DNA of 64,000 bases, taken from positions 1 through 64,000 of IMG/VR virus record IMGVR_UViG_3300017735_000003. One strand, written 5' to 3'. The translations under genes and the position numbers were made by a program. Each line of letters starts with the position of its first letter. The first letter of the stretch is position 1. The DNA comes from a virus. Positions 8,894-18,860 of this stretch are shown one piece after another. The notes under the pieces were generated by a model. It had not been told where the DNA came from, did no database searches, and saw only the letters and a list, made by a program, of their open reading frames with translations.

Positions 8894-11800
8894 ATGGCAT
8901 TAAATAGATTAACAAATTTGATTGCTACCAGAAATGGTAGGATGCTTTATGTCAACTCTGATGATTTTAATGCATCAGATTTGATTTCTAATAATGGTAA
9001 CTCACCTACGAGACCATTCAAAACAATTCAAAGAGCATTACTAGAAGTTGCTCGCTTCTCATATGTAACGGGACAGAATAACGATAAGTACGATCAATTT
9101 ACAATTAACATATCACCTGGTGATTATGTAATCGATAATCGCCCTGGTAAGTCAAACAGTGCTGAAGTTTCTGAATTATCAGATCAGTCAAACTTTGATA
9201 TTTTAGATCCTAATAACGATCTTTATAAGTTTAATGCTACTGCTGGTGGACTTGTAATCCCTAGGGGTACTTCACTTGTAGGTATGGACTTGAGGAAAAC
9301 GAGAATTCGTCCTCGTTATGTTCCAGATCCTGCTAATAGTGCCTACGCAAGAACATCAATTTTTAATGTAACTGGTGCATGTTACTTCTGGCAGTTCTCA
9401 CTATTTGATGCTCTTCCTACATCTGATTCTTCAGGTAAGGGTGGTGTTTACAATGCACCCAACAGCACATCAATTGTAAACTCTGACTATTCTCACCATA
9501 AAGTTACATGCTTTACATATTCAGATCAAAGTGATCTGGATCTGTTCTATGCCAAGGCAGCAAGAGCATTTGCTTCAATTCCAACATCTGCTGGTGAGTT
9601 AGAATCAAGAATTCAAGAGACTAGAATTGTTGGTCCTTTGCAGCAGTCAGGACAGCAAGGTATTTCTACAGCTACTGTTAGTGGTTCATTGGTAACTATT
9701 GTAACTGCTGGTCCTCATGAAGTATTTGAAGGACAGCAGATTACAATTGAAGATATTTCGGGGGTTTATAGTTCATTAAATGGAAGTTACTATGTAACCA
9801 CAGTTACTAATGATAGTCAATTAATTATTACTGTTCCTGGTCTTGCATCAGGTTCAATTCCTGCTAATGATCTTACGAATGCTATTGTAAAGGCTGAAGT
9901 TGATACTGTTGACTCATCTTCACCTTATATCTTTAACTGTTCCTTGCGTTCTACCTATGGTCTTTGTGGACTATGGGCTGATGGTAGTAAGGTCAGTGGA
10001 TTCAAATCCATGGTTGTTGCACAGTTTACTGGAGTTTCACTTCAGAAGGATGACCGTGCGTTCGTTAAGTTCACTGAGACTACATCACCCAATCCTAGTT
10101 TCGTATTGGAAGGTGGATCATCTGATTCAGTAGCACTTCACCAAGATTCTGCTGGTTATGTTTACTACCGTGGTGATGCTACAGATGGTTGGAGACATTA
10201 TCACATTCGTGTATCTAATAATGCATTCATTCAATCAGTTTCTGTGTTCGCTGTTGGTTATGCCGAGCAGCATTTGATTGAAGCAGGTGGTGATTATTCT
10301 ATCACCAACTCTAACTCTAACTTCGGTACAATGGCACTTTGTGCTGATGGTTTCCGTCCCGATGCATTTACACTTGATAAGAAAGGATATTTCTCACACA
10401 TTGTTCCTCCACAGTCATTAGAAACACAAGAAACTGATGTTCCTTATTATCCTTTGGATGTTCAGAAGAGTAGGGATGGTATTAGTGCTAATGGTGTTGG
10501 ATCAAGGTTATACTTGTTTGAACAAACTGATCCAAATAAAACTCCAGTATTTGATATCAACCAATATAAAGTTGGTGGTAGGATAGGTGATAAAGTTTTT
10601 GCTAACCTTACTAATCCTACTAATAGTCGTATTGAAGAGTTTCAAGCAATAATTAATCCAAGTGGTATTGAAGAGCATACGATTAGTTCTGTAGATACTG
10701 CTTTTGATACATTTGTTACAGCTAGCACCAATAACTTTGAGACTGCTACACCAATTAGAATTTATAGCACTACAGGTTATCTTCCTTTGGGAATGGAATC
10801 TAATAGACTTTATTATGTCATTAAGGTTAATAATACATCATTCAAGATTGCTCCTTCTGAAGAAGATGCTAGAGCTGGTGCTGGTGGTGCTGCAAATAGT
10901 ATTGTTAATATTCGCTCTCAAATTCCTGCTGGAGCTGATCTATCGGTTAAGGCATATGTTTCTGATACCAATCCAGAACTACCAAATTTTGGCGTAGTTG
11001 TTAATGCTAACCAAGAAACAATGACTACGGGAACGTTCCCACATGGTTTCACAACTGGTGATAAGGTATTCTTCAATCGTAGTATCATTGCAGGTCAAGT
11101 GCAAACTGGTGCGCTGCCATTAATTCAGGCAGGAGGTACAGTTACATCACTGAGTTTGTCTACTGAATATTATGTTTATGTTGTAGATTCATTCACATTT
11201 AAAATTGCTGATAGTGAATCTAATGCTAATAATAACGTACCAATTCCACTTGATACGAATGGTGATGCTAATGTTCTGACTGTTTACAGAAATATTCAGA
11301 AGTCACCACTACGTTTTGATCCAGTCCATAGAGCTGGATCAACTCAGGGTAACTGGTATATTGCTGTTACCGCAGATATTACTAACACTATCCATCCAAT
11401 TCTCACTAGTAGTGATACTAATAACATCTATGGTAACCCATCACTGTCTAATACTGAGAACGTATTCTTCAGAAGACTTAGTGATAACAGAGCATTAGCG
11501 GATAGAACCTATCGTTTACGTTATGTTATTCCTAAGACTGAACTTAATGCTAGACCACCACTTATTGGTTATGTTGTTAAGAGAAAGACTGATGCTAATA
11601 ATACAATTCTTCCTTATAATACTGCTAATGCAGTTGATCAAACAGCAGACTTTGATAGAGTATATTTTGTTTATAGATCCGATACGATCTTAACACATAT
11701 TCCGGGAGAACAAGATGGCATTTATTATCTGACAATTTTGATGGGTGATGTTTCACCTAAAGGTTCTCAGTTTAATTCACCCACAGATACTTTTGCTTTC

Positions 11801-14467
11801 CTTGCTTACAGTCAAGATGTTGGTAAAATTTATCCTGACCTTGATAAAGATAACCCTGCTGCTGACCCTGCCGCGGCTGTTTCAGTTGCCGATAACATTA
11901 TTCATGGTTTTGTTTATCAGGATAATGATAGATCTTCTATCACTAAAGAAGCAGTACAAACTTTAGTTACTGAAACTGGTTTCACACCAACACTTGCTTC
12001 TCTTACCGGTAAAGCAGTATCAGGTCAAGAAAATAGACTTATTCCTTTCAGTGGTAGTCTCCCTCAAGTTGGTATTGAACTTAGAAGAACATCACAGGTT
12101 CGTGCTGGTAACCAAACGTTTGAATATACTGGTTTCGGTTCAGGTAACTACTCAACTGGTTTCCCTTCTAAGCAAGAACGAGTTCTAAATGATAAGGAAG
12201 TTCTTTATTCTCAAGCACAACGTCGCCGTGCTGGTGTTGTATTCTATTCTGGATTGAATGCATATGGTGATCTATATGTTGGTAATCAGAAGATTAATGC
12301 TGTTACAGGTGAAGTTGAGATCCTTGATAAACCAATTCTAAGAGTTGCTGGATCTACTGCCGCTGTTAATGATGAATTCGTTCCTTATGTTGCTGGAACA
12401 AAGAATGTTAACATCGAAGGAACATTAGTAACAGGTGGTGGTGCTAATCAAACTGCTAACGGATTTAACAATGAATCACTCTTTAATGAGGGTATTCAGG
12501 TATCAACCAAAGATCCTACTGCTGTTAACAGAGCACTGACAACACATGATGTTAACTATCGTCCTAAAGGTCTTGCTCTCGCATCATCATTCTCTAATGG
12601 CACAGTTAAGCAGACTGCCTTACTTAATAGTAATTTAAGACCTAATCCTGGTGTTGAGGGTGTATTCCTCGGAGATGCTTACTTCAAGAATACTATTACC
12701 ACTAATACTAGACATGAGGGTTACATCTATCTTGGATCTGATCTTAATGGTAATTTCTTAAATGGTGGTTGGAGACAAATTGGTTTAGTTGGTGTCGGTC
12801 ATCTTACATCAATTGAAGAAACTTATAACACTACTGGTGGTCTTGCTTCTCCTGAACCTTATGAAGTTACTGGTAAGTTTGGTATCAACCAAGACAATCC
12901 TACCAAATCACTTCATGTAGGTACTGGCGATGTTCTGTTTGAAAATAATCTTGAGGTCGGTATTGACGGAGTTATTCAAGGTGATCTAGCAATTAATGGC
13001 GGGGATCTTACTACAACCGCTCCTACATTTAATTATACTAATAGTTCTACAGAAGTTAATTTCGCTACTGGTGCAACAACATTAACCATTGCTGCTTCTA
13101 ATGCTGCTAATGGTGCTGGAACATCGGGAGGAACTTCTGTTGCAACACTCAGGAGTGATAACCTTGTTATTAATAGTGATATTGAATTCTCTGGTAAGTT
13201 TGATACTGGAACTACTGGTTCCAAGACATTCAATGCCACTGTGACGGCAGAAGTTGCTAACTTCATGACTACACCTAATACGGTTAATTTTGCTACTCAG
13301 GAAGTTAATGCTTTCACTGGTGCTACTAACTTAAACTTTGGTGCTTCAACTGGAACCACACAGGTCAATAATGATCTTAAAGTTATTGGTAATTTCTCGG
13401 TTCAAGGAACTACGAGTACTGTTAATTCAACAGTAACAACAATCCAAGATCCTGTAATTACACTTGGTGGGGGTGTTGATAATGCTAACTTATCATCTGA
13501 TGATAACAAAGATAGAGGTCTTGAACTTAAGTATTATGATGGATCTTCTAAACTTGCCTTCATGGGTTGGGATAATTCTGCTAATGAATTTGCCTTCCTT
13601 TATGATGCTGCAAATTCCAGTGAAGTATTCAGTGGCACAGATGCTAGATTAAGAACAGGTGCTCTTACAATTAGCACTGCTGGTGGTAGTAACTATATTA
13701 ACTATCAACCAAATCCATATTCTCCATTCAATAGTTCTGATGTAAGTTCTAACTTCCAGAGATTGATCGGAAAGTATGGTGTTCCTACAGGAACTATCGC
13801 AATGTATTCAGGAACAAGTGCTCCCGAAGGTTGGGCATTATGCAATGGTGGAAGTGCTACTACTAGAACAGGTGGTTCAGTCAGTCTTCCTGATCTGAGA
13901 AATAGATTTATTATTGGTGCTGGATCTTCTTATTCTCTTAACTCTACTGGTGGTTCAGCAAGCACTAGTATCAATCAAAATAGTGGAAATAATAATCAAG
14001 CTCCTACTGTTAGTGATAATATTTCAATTAGTGTGAGCGGTCACACACTTACCAAAGCAGAAATACCTGTCCATGTTCATGGTATCGGACACATTCATGG
14101 ATCTGCAACTGCTGCACTTCCTTCACACTCACACTCATATAATGACCGATATCTATCTGATAGTGGAGAAGGAGATTATGATAACGAAGAATCAGATAAC
14201 CAAGATGGTAAGTACACCTCACGTACTCCCCAAACAGATGCAGAACCAGCAAAAACCTTAACTGTCACAACTGGTCCTGCAAATTCCATTGATCCTAATA
14301 CTAGCGGATCAGGTAACCAGCAAGGTCTGGGTAGTGGATCTCATAGTCATGGATCAACAAAGAGTGGTGGTGTTTCAATCAGCAACACTACTCACCAACA
14401 TAATATTAACTTTACCATTCCTACGATCCCGCCATATTATGCATTAACATTCATCTACAAACTGTGA
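8894..14467 (+). CDS. Long tail fibre with C-terminal collar domain (gp12-like)
   Basis: The 1857-residue protein opens with a segment like the N-terminal cap of beta-helix proteins (SDDFNASDLISNNGNSP, then RPFKTIQRAL). The middle is beta-rich and repetitive. Near residue 1630 begins a phage tail collar domain: PTGTIAMYSGTSAPEGWALC, then SLPDLRNRFIIGAG. After a His/Ser/Gly-rich stretch the protein ends in IPPYYALTFIYKL, a usual end for collar fibres, where HxH sites may bind metal as in T4 gp12. Expected role: host recognition or attachment. It is transcribed from the late promoter at 8854. Confidence 0.85.
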   Translation: MALNRLTNLIATRNGRMLYVNSDDFNASDLISNNGNSPTRPFKTIQRALLEVARFSYVTGQNNDKYDQFTINISPGDYVIDNRPGKSNSAEVSELSDQSNFDILDPNNDLYKFNATAGGLVIPRGTSLVGMDLRKTRIRPRYVPDPANSAYARTSIFNVTGACYFWQFSLFDALPTSDSSGKGGVYNAPNSTSIVNSDYSHHKVTCFTYSDQSDLDLFYAKAARAFASIPTSAGELESRIQETRIVGPLQQSGQQGISTATVSGSLVTIVTAGPHEVFEGQQITIEDISGVYSSLNGSYYVTTVTNDSQLIITVPGLASGSIPANDLTNAIVKAEVDTVDSSSPYIFNCSLRSTYGLCGLWADGSKVSGFKSMVVAQFTGVSLQKDDRAFVKFTETTSPNPSFVLEGGSSDSVALHQDSAGYVYYRGDATDGWRHYHIRVSNNAFIQSVSVFAVGYAEQHLIEAGGDYSITNSNSNFGTMALCADGFRPDAFTLDKKGYFSHIVPPQSLETQETDVPYYPLDVQKSRDGISANGVGSRLYLFEQTDPNKTPVFDINQYKVGGRIGDKVFANLTNPTNSRIEEFQAIINPSGIEEHTISSVDTAFDTFVTASTNNFETATPIRIYSTTGYLPLGMESNRLYYVIKVNNTSFKIAPSEEDARAGAGGAANSIVNIRSQIPAGADLSVKAYVSDTNPELPNFGVVVNANQETMTTGTFPHGFTTGDKVFFNRSIIAGQVQTGALPLIQAGGTVTSLSLSTEYYVYVVDSFTFKIADSESNANNNVPIPLDTNGDANVLTVYRNIQKSPLRFDPVHRAGSTQGNWYIAVTADITNTIHPILTSSDTNNIYGNPSLSNTENVFFRRLSDNRALADRTYRLRYVIPKTELNARPPLIGYVVKRKTDANNTILPYNTANAVDQTADFDRVYFVYRSDTILTHIPGEQDGIYYLTILMGDVSPKGSQFNSPTDTFAFLAYSQDVGKIYPDLDKDNPAADPAAAVSVADNIIHGFVYQDNDRSSITKEAVQTLVTETGFTPTLASLTGKAVSGQENRLIPFSGSLPQVGIELRRTSQVRAGNQTFEYTGFGSGNYSTGFPSKQERVLNDKEVLYSQAQRRRAGVVFYSGLNAYGDLYVGNQKINAVTGEVEILDKPILRVAGSTAAVNDEFVPYVAGTKNVNIEGTLVTGGGANQTANGFNNESLFNEGIQVSTKDPTAVNRALTTHDVNYRPKGLALASSFSNGTVKQTALLNSNLRPNPGVEGVFLGDAYFKNTITTNTRHEGYIYLGSDLNGNFLNGGWRQIGLVGVGHLTSIEETYNTTGGLASPEPYEVTGKFGINQDNPTKSLHVGTGDVLFENNLEVGIDGVIQGDLAINGGDLTTTAPTFNYTNSSTEVNFATGATTLTIAASNAANGAGTSGGTSVATLRSDNLVINSDIEFSGKFDTGTTGSKTFNATVTAEVANFMTTPNTVNFATQEVNAFTGATNLNFGASTGTTQVNNDLKVIGNFSVQGTTSTVNSTVTTIQDPVITLGGGVDNANLSSDDNKDRGLELKYYDGSSKLAFMGWDNSANEFAFLYDAANSSEVFSGTDARLRTGALTISTAGGSNYINYQPNPYSPFNSSDVSSNFQRLIGKYGVPTGTIAMYSGTSAPEGWALCNGGSATTRTGGSVSLPDLRNRFIIGAGSSYSLNSTGGSASTSINQNSGNNNQAPTVSDNISISVSGHTLTKAEIPVHVHGIGHIHGSATAALPSHSHSYNDRYLSDSGEGDYDNEESDNQDGKYTSRTPQTDAEPAKTLTVTTGPANSIDPNTSGSGNQQGLGSGSHSHGSTKSGGVSISNTTHQHNINFTIPTIPPYYALTFIYKL

Positions 14468-14711
14468 TTTCATAATCGATGTATTCATTCTTCGTTCCTT
14501 CGCTGGACCACTTTCCGGCGAACTGAAAATCCCATCGTTTAGTATTACGATCTTTGACGCATACTAATTTAAATCTGCGGGTGACAAATGAATACATTTT
14601 CAACCCATATTTTCCTTCTGCTTCCTTCTCATCGTGATTGAAAGCACCAACATATAAACTTTTGGTTCTTGAATCAATCTGGAACCAATTTTTTCCTCTG
14701 GAAAGTTTCAT
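14451..14711 (-). CDS. Hypothetical protein, 86 aa, opposite strand
   Basis: This is a reverse-strand ORF in an otherwise gene-free gap. Its product is basic and Trp/Tyr-rich (KLSRGKNWFQID, FQFAGKWSSEG). Its 3' end overlaps the fibre 3' end by 17 bases, so the two genes converge. The chosen Met (14711) follows a run of ATT codons; an in-frame Met at 14750 is possible. A perfect 16-bp palindrome lies upstream. No family was recognised. Confidence 0.65.
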   Translation of the reverse strand: MKLSRGKNWFQIDSRTKSLYVGAFNHDEKEAEGKYGLKMYSFVTRRFKLVCVKDRNTKRWDFQFAGKWSSEGTKNEYIDYEITVCR

Positions 14712-14739
14712 AATAATAATAACTCTTAATGTATGTAGA

Positions 14740-14794
14740 CCAGTTTGCAAACTGGCACAGGGTGGTCTCCTCCATGGGGTCCGCCCTTTATACT
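14740..14794 (+). promoter_or_regulatory. Dyad promoter (class A) for the VWA gene
   Basis: Perfect palindrome CCAGTT-TGCA-AACTGG at 14740-14755, continuing as ACTGGCACAGGGT. The -10 TATACT (14789-14794) starts 38 bases after the A of ACTGG. No TTGACA-like -35 box is present. The same arrangement recurs before other genes in this window. Confidence 0.7.
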
Positions 14795-14815
14795 TGTGTC
14801 AGTTGAGAGGAACGC

Positions 14816-16963
14816 ATGATTAATCAGGAGATCAAAGGCAATCTTGCCAAACTGCTCGCCACGGAGAACCTTGTGGTGGAGCATCGCAATGTCTCCACAG
14901 CATCTTTTGACACGGGTCGCCGTGTTCTGACGCTGCCTGTTTGGAACAAGGCATCCTCTACAGTATATGACATGCTGGTAGGTCATGAGGTGGGACATGC
15001 CCTTTATACTCCTGATACTGACTGGACTGAGATTGTTCGTAATAGTGTACCACATGACTTCGTGAATGTTGTGGAAGATGCTCGCATCGAGAAACTTATG
15101 AAGCGTAAGTTTCCTGGTCTCTCACGTAGTTTCTATCAGGGATATGAAGAACTGAATGATCAGGACTTCTTTGAGATCCAGGAAATCGACGCTGAACGTC
15201 TGTCATTTATTGATCGTATTAACCTTCACTTCAAGGTTGGTGCTTTCGCTATGATCCCGTTCGCAAATAATACTGAAGATCAATTCATCGTTCGTATCGG
15301 TGATGCTGAAACGTTTGAAGAAGTGCTCGCTATTTGCGAGGATATTGTAGATTATCTGAAGGAGCAGGAACAACAGCAAACTCCTGTTGCCTCACAGCAA
15401 CCACAGCAGGGTCAAATTGATGAAGATGATGATAACCCTACATCAGAAGATAAGAAGGATACAGACGCTCCTCAGGGTGAATCAGAAGATCAATCTAATG
15501 ATCCTGCTGAACTTGAGACCCCTTCATATGAAGGTAACACTCCTGATATTGATGAGGAAGTATCACAAACTCAGCGTTCTTTCGATGAAAGTGCTGAAGA
15601 ACTCTCTTCAAATCAATCATACTATGGTAATGTTGAGTATGTAGAAGTCCCTAAGATCAAACTTGAAAATACTATTGTTGATTGTAAGGCACTTAACGAT
15701 TACATCAGTAAGTTTTGGTTTGATCAGGGTTTTGAACGCCAGAAGCATTGGGGAGATATCTTTGAAACAGTAGATAATGAGTATAAGAACTACAAATTAT
15801 CCGCTCAGAAAGAAGTAAACTACCTTGTAAAGGAGTTTGAGTGTAAGAAGTCTGCTGATGCTTATGCTCGCACTTCTACAGCACGTTCTGGTGTGCTTGA
15901 TACTAGCAAACTCCATACTTATAAGTATAGTGATGATATCTTTAAGAAAATCAATGTCATCCCTGATGGTAAGAACCATGGTCTGATCTTTATTCTGGAC
16001 TGGTCTGGTTCTATGGTAGATGCTCTCATGGATACTGTTAAGCAACTGCTTAATCTTTGTTGGTTCTGTAAGAAAGTACAGATCCCATTTGAAGTGTATG
16101 CATTTACACTTGAGTGGAATCCTTATGTTCTTGATGAAGAAATGGAAATTGGGGAGTTCCCATCTAAGTGTGACAATAAAGTTGGTGAGTTTAATATTCA
16201 CCGTCGTTTCTTCCTGCTGAACTTCTTGAGTTCACGTAGTAATTCCATGGAGTTTGACACACAGGCAAAGCATCTCTTCCGTATGGCATATAGTTATCGT
16301 AATCATGTTTCTTACCACTGTCCTCATGGTTGTGGTCTTAGTGGCACACCTCTGAACGAGAGTATCATCACTCTTCATCAGATCATTCCACAGTTCAAGA
16401 ATGATAACAAACTCCAGAAGGTTAACGTTGTTATTCTGACTGATGGTGAGGGTTGTGATCTGACATTTAATACTGAGAATAGTTATGCGTCAACAGGTAT
16501 CGGCACCCGCCGTGTTGCTGGTGCTGCTGCTCTTCGTGATCGTAAGACTGGTAACGTTTATCGTACATTTGGTGAATGGAATGGATCATATGATAATTCT
16601 TTGACTGCCATTCTTCTGGAAAATCTTAAGCATCGTTTCCCTGAGGTTAATCTCATCGGTTTCCGTATCGTAACAGGATCTGAATTCAATCGTTTCTATC
16701 GTTACATTAACGTTTGTCAGTGGAGTGATGAAGTTCCTGATAAAGTTACCAAGCAGTGGCGTAAGTCTAGGTCCATTGAAATGAATCCTACAGGATATGA
16801 TGCTCTGTATGCCATTGCTGCCAGTGCATTATCTGCTGATACTACCTTTGATGTTGCAGAAGATGCTAGCATCGCTGAGGTTCGTAAGGCATTCAGGACT
16901 ACCCTGAAGAAAAAATCTTCCAACAAAAAACTGCTTTCTTCTTTTGCCTCTCTTGTCTCTTGA
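14816..16963 (+). CDS. VWA-domain protein with HExxH motif (CobT-like partner of CobS)
   Basis: The 715-residue protein carries HEVGH at residues 57-61, a zinc-metallopeptidase signature. NVVEDARIE at about 84-92 could supply a third metal ligand. Residues about 185-260 form a Gln/Asp/Glu-rich linker. A von Willebrand A domain follows with the MIDAS motif DWSGS near residue 395 and a later VVILTDGEG strand. MoxR-family AAA+ ATPases commonly act with VWA proteins, and CobS works with the VWA protein CobT in cobalt chelatase; the CobS-like gene lies just downstream with the same promoter type. It may be a chelatase-like or protein-remodelling complex, or a peptidase. Which one cannot be told from sequence alone. 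Confidence 0.75.
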   Translation: MINQEIKGNLAKLLATENLVVEHRNVSTASFDTGRRVLTLPVWNKASSTVYDMLVGHEVGHALYTPDTDWTEIVRNSVPHDFVNVVEDARIEKLMKRKFPGLSRSFYQGYEELNDQDFFEIQEIDAERLSFIDRINLHFKVGAFAMIPFANNTEDQFIVRIGDAETFEEVLAICEDIVDYLKEQEQQQTPVASQQPQQGQIDEDDDNPTSEDKKDTDAPQGESEDQSNDPAELETPSYEGNTPDIDEEVSQTQRSFDESAEELSSNQSYYGNVEYVEVPKIKLENTIVDCKALNDYISKFWFDQGFERQKHWGDIFETVDNEYKNYKLSAQKEVNYLVKEFECKKSADAYARTSTARSGVLDTSKLHTYKYSDDIFKKINVIPDGKNHGLIFILDWSGSMVDALMDTVKQLLNLCWFCKKVQIPFEVYAFTLEWNPYVLDEEMEIGEFPSKCDNKVGEFNIHRRFFLLNFLSSRSNSMEFDTQAKHLFRMAYSYRNHVSYHCPHGCGLSGTPLNESIITLHQIIPQFKNDNKLQKVNVVILTDGEGCDLTFNTENSYASTGIGTRRVAGAAALRDRKTGNVYRTFGEWNGSYDNSLTAILLENLKHRFPEVNLIGFRIVTGSEFNRFYRYINVCQWSDEVPDKVTKQWRKSRSIEMNPTGYDALYAIAASALSADTTFDVAEDASIAEVRKAFRTTLKKKSSNKKLLSSFASLVS

Positions 16964-16988
16964 CAATCTTCTTTTTCTAATGTATAAT
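16960..16988 (+). promoter_or_regulatory. Sigma70-type promoter, perfect consensus
   Basis: TTGACA at 16960-16965, a 17-base spacer, TATAAT at 16983-16988. It begins at the stop codon of the VWA gene and lies 30 bases before the ATG at 17018. Confidence 0.85.
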
Positions 16989-17017
16989 TTAACAGTAAGC
17001 AATTTTTAAGAGACAAT

Positions 17018-17545
17018 ATGTTTTCCACTGCCACTAACGAACTTCGTAATGCTGTTGAGCGCAGTAACTGGGGTGTTGTATACGATGGATATGCTATCTG
17101 GGCTAAGAATAATCATCATAAGATCATGATCGGAGATAATCCTATCAGCATTCCACTCCCAAGTATGAAGCGTCCATATGGATTTCGTGACTACTTATTT
17201 ACTTTCATGGGTCGTAATGACTTAAAGGAAGTTAAGAAAGTAGAACAGAATGCATCGAAGTTTCTTTCTAAGCACCCTAGAAAGATTATGGAAGATGCAA
17301 AAATCTTTACCGAACTTCTTCCTGCTGTTCTGGAAAATAAAATTTACCAGAATGAAGTAAAGGATGCAAAGATCAATGCCACACTCAACAATTACTTTGA
17401 GGGTAAGACTGAAGAGTTTCATCAGTCATCCATTGACTTTAATGCCCCAACACAGTCATCAGAAATTATGAATGTGATTAAGATGGCATCAGAATGTGGT
17501 GTCAAGTCCCTTAAGACACCCGAGGGATACGAAATCCAATTCTGA
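17018..17545 (+). CDS. Hypothetical protein, 175 aa, between the VWA and cobS genes
   Basis: The soluble protein begins MFSTATNELRNAVERSNWG and then VVYDGYAIWAKNNHHKIMIG, a short beta-rich stretch also seen loosely in the small protein at 30043 (GYAYWEKDGNYF). The rest is helical and Lys/Glu-rich. It has its own consensus sigma70 promoter, unlike the flanking VWA and cobS genes. Its position suggests a role with that pair. No family was recognised. Confidence 0.75.
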   Translation: MFSTATNELRNAVERSNWGVVYDGYAIWAKNNHHKIMIGDNPISIPLPSMKRPYGFRDYLFTFMGRNDLKEVKKVEQNASKFLSKHPRKIMEDAKIFTELLPAVLENKIYQNEVKDAKINATLNNYFEGKTEEFHQSSIDFNAPTQSSEIMNVIKMASECGVKSLKTPEGYEIQF

Positions 17546-17590
17546 AACTGGCACAGGGTCTCACCCACGACCCCTTAAATACTGTATATT
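17536..17590 (+). promoter_or_regulatory. Dyad promoter (class A) for cobS
   Basis: CCAATT-CTGA-AACTGG at 17536-17551, continuing ACTGGCACAGGGTCTC. The -10 TATATT (17585-17590) starts 38 bases after the A of ACTGG. It overlaps the 3' end of the previous gene. No -35 box is seen. Confidence 0.7.
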
Positions 17591-17618
17591 TACATTGTTC
17601 GCAACCGAGACACACCAC

Positions 17619-18731
17619 ATGCCCCGCAAGATCAACATCGACATGAATGCTCTCACATCATTCATCGCTACCAATTACGGTAATGAATTTGGTGGTGATG
17701 CTGTTCGCGCTGCTGCTGGTTCGTTTAATGTTTCCTACCCCACCATGATGAAACGTCTCGACCAGTATAAAGTGGGTCACGGTAAGTGGAACCTGAGTAT
17801 TCAGGAGAAACTTGAGCAAACATATGAAGCACCTTCTGCTCCTACTGTAGTTGAACCGATCACACAAAACTTAGTACCAGAAAAAGATGATACCTTCGTC
17901 CCTTTTGGTAACTATGGTGATCTCAAGAAGATTATTTCTTCTAACATCTTTTACCCTGTGTTTGTCACTGGGTTATCAGGTAATGGTAAAACTTTCAGTG
18001 TAGAGCAAGCATGTGCCGCTCTTGGGCGTGAATTAATTCGTATCAATATTACCATTGAAACTGATGAAGATGATCTTGTGGGCGGTTTCCGTCTGGTTGA
18101 TGGTAATACTGTCTGGCACAATGGTCCTGTCATTGAGGCTCTTGAGCGTGGTGCTATTCTCCTTCTGGATGAAATCGATCTGGCATCCAATAAAATTATG
18201 TGTCTCCAGTCAATTCTTGAAGGTAAAGGTGTCTTCCTGAAGAAGACTGGACGTTATGTGAAACCTGCTGCTGGTTTCAATGTGATTGCTACTGCCAATA
18301 CTAAAGGTAAAGGTTCTGATGATGGACGTTTCATCGGCACTAATGTGTTGAATGAGGCATTTCTTGAGCGTTTTGCATTGACCTTCGAGCAGGATTATCC
18401 TACTCCTAAGATCGAACAACGTATTCTTGAGGGTATTTCCCTTGATCTGGGGTTGACAGATCGCGAGTTTTGTGAGAAACTTGCTTCATGGGCTGATATT
18501 ATTCGTAAGACCTTTAAAGATGGTGGCATTGATGAAGTGATCTCAACACGTCGTCTGGTCCACATCATCCGTGCTTATGCTATCTTTAACAAGCGTATGA
18601 AGTCTATCGAGGTTTGTGTCAATCGTTTTGATGATGAAACCAAGACTTCATTCATTGAACTCTATGACAAACTTGACGCCAGTGTGCATCAGGAAAGTGT
18701 CGTAGATACCGAACTCTTGACAAATTCTTGA
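17619..18731 (+). CDS. cobS: CobS-like AAA+ ATPase (MoxR family)
   Basis: The 370-residue protein has Walker A GLSGNGKT at 118-125, Walker B LLLDEID at 181-187, sensor 1 ATANT near 224-228 and a sensor 2-type region with ISTRRLVHIIRAY. The N-terminal 70 residues contain a small helix-turn-helix-like segment. Cyanophages commonly carry this gene and annotate it as cobaltochelatase subunit CobS. In bacteria, CobS with CobT and CobN inserts cobalt into the B12 precursor. The start at 17619 was chosen because the dyad promoter predicts transcription near 17597 and earlier in-frame codons lie upstream of it. A role in B12 supply or in a MoxR-VWA complex are both possible. Confidence 0.85.
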   Translation: MPRKINIDMNALTSFIATNYGNEFGGDAVRAAAGSFNVSYPTMMKRLDQYKVGHGKWNLSIQEKLEQTYEAPSAPTVVEPITQNLVPEKDDTFVPFGNYGDLKKIISSNIFYPVFVTGLSGNGKTFSVEQACAALGRELIRINITIETDEDDLVGGFRLVDGNTVWHNGPVIEALERGAILLLDEIDLASNKIMCLQSILEGKGVFLKKTGRYVKPAAGFNVIATANTKGKGSDDGRFIGTNVLNEAFLERFALTFEQDYPTPKIEQRILEGISLDLGLTDREFCEKLASWADIIRKTFKDGGIDEVISTRRLVHIIRAYAIFNKRMKSIEVCVNRFDDETKTSFIELYDKLDASVHQESVVDTELLTNS

Positions 18732-18745
18732 AATTCGGTTACACT
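18717..18745 (+). promoter_or_regulatory. Sigma70-type promoter for the beta-barrel gene
   Basis: TTGACA at 18717-18722, a 17-base spacer, TACACT at 18740-18745, overlapping the cobS stop. Transcription would start near 18752, right at a strong stem-loop, giving a leader of about 110 nt. Confidence 0.75.
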
Positions 18746-18752
18746 AAATAAG

Positions 18753-18779
18753 TATCGTAGCACACTCAGTGTTACGATA
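18753..18779 (+). promoter_or_regulatory. 5'-terminal mRNA stem-loop
   Basis: An 11-bp stem (18753-18763 with 18769-18779, one G.T pair) and a 5-base loop lie at the predicted 5' end of the transcript. A second weaker stem GAGAG/CTCTC follows near 18790-18808. Such leaders can protect mRNA from decay, as for bacterial ompA. Confidence 0.6.
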
Positions 18780-18860
18780 TATAACAAACGAGAGAACGTC
18801 GATCTCTCTTTCATCCGTAGGTTAAACTCTACGAGACATACTTAAAGGTAATTAAACAAA

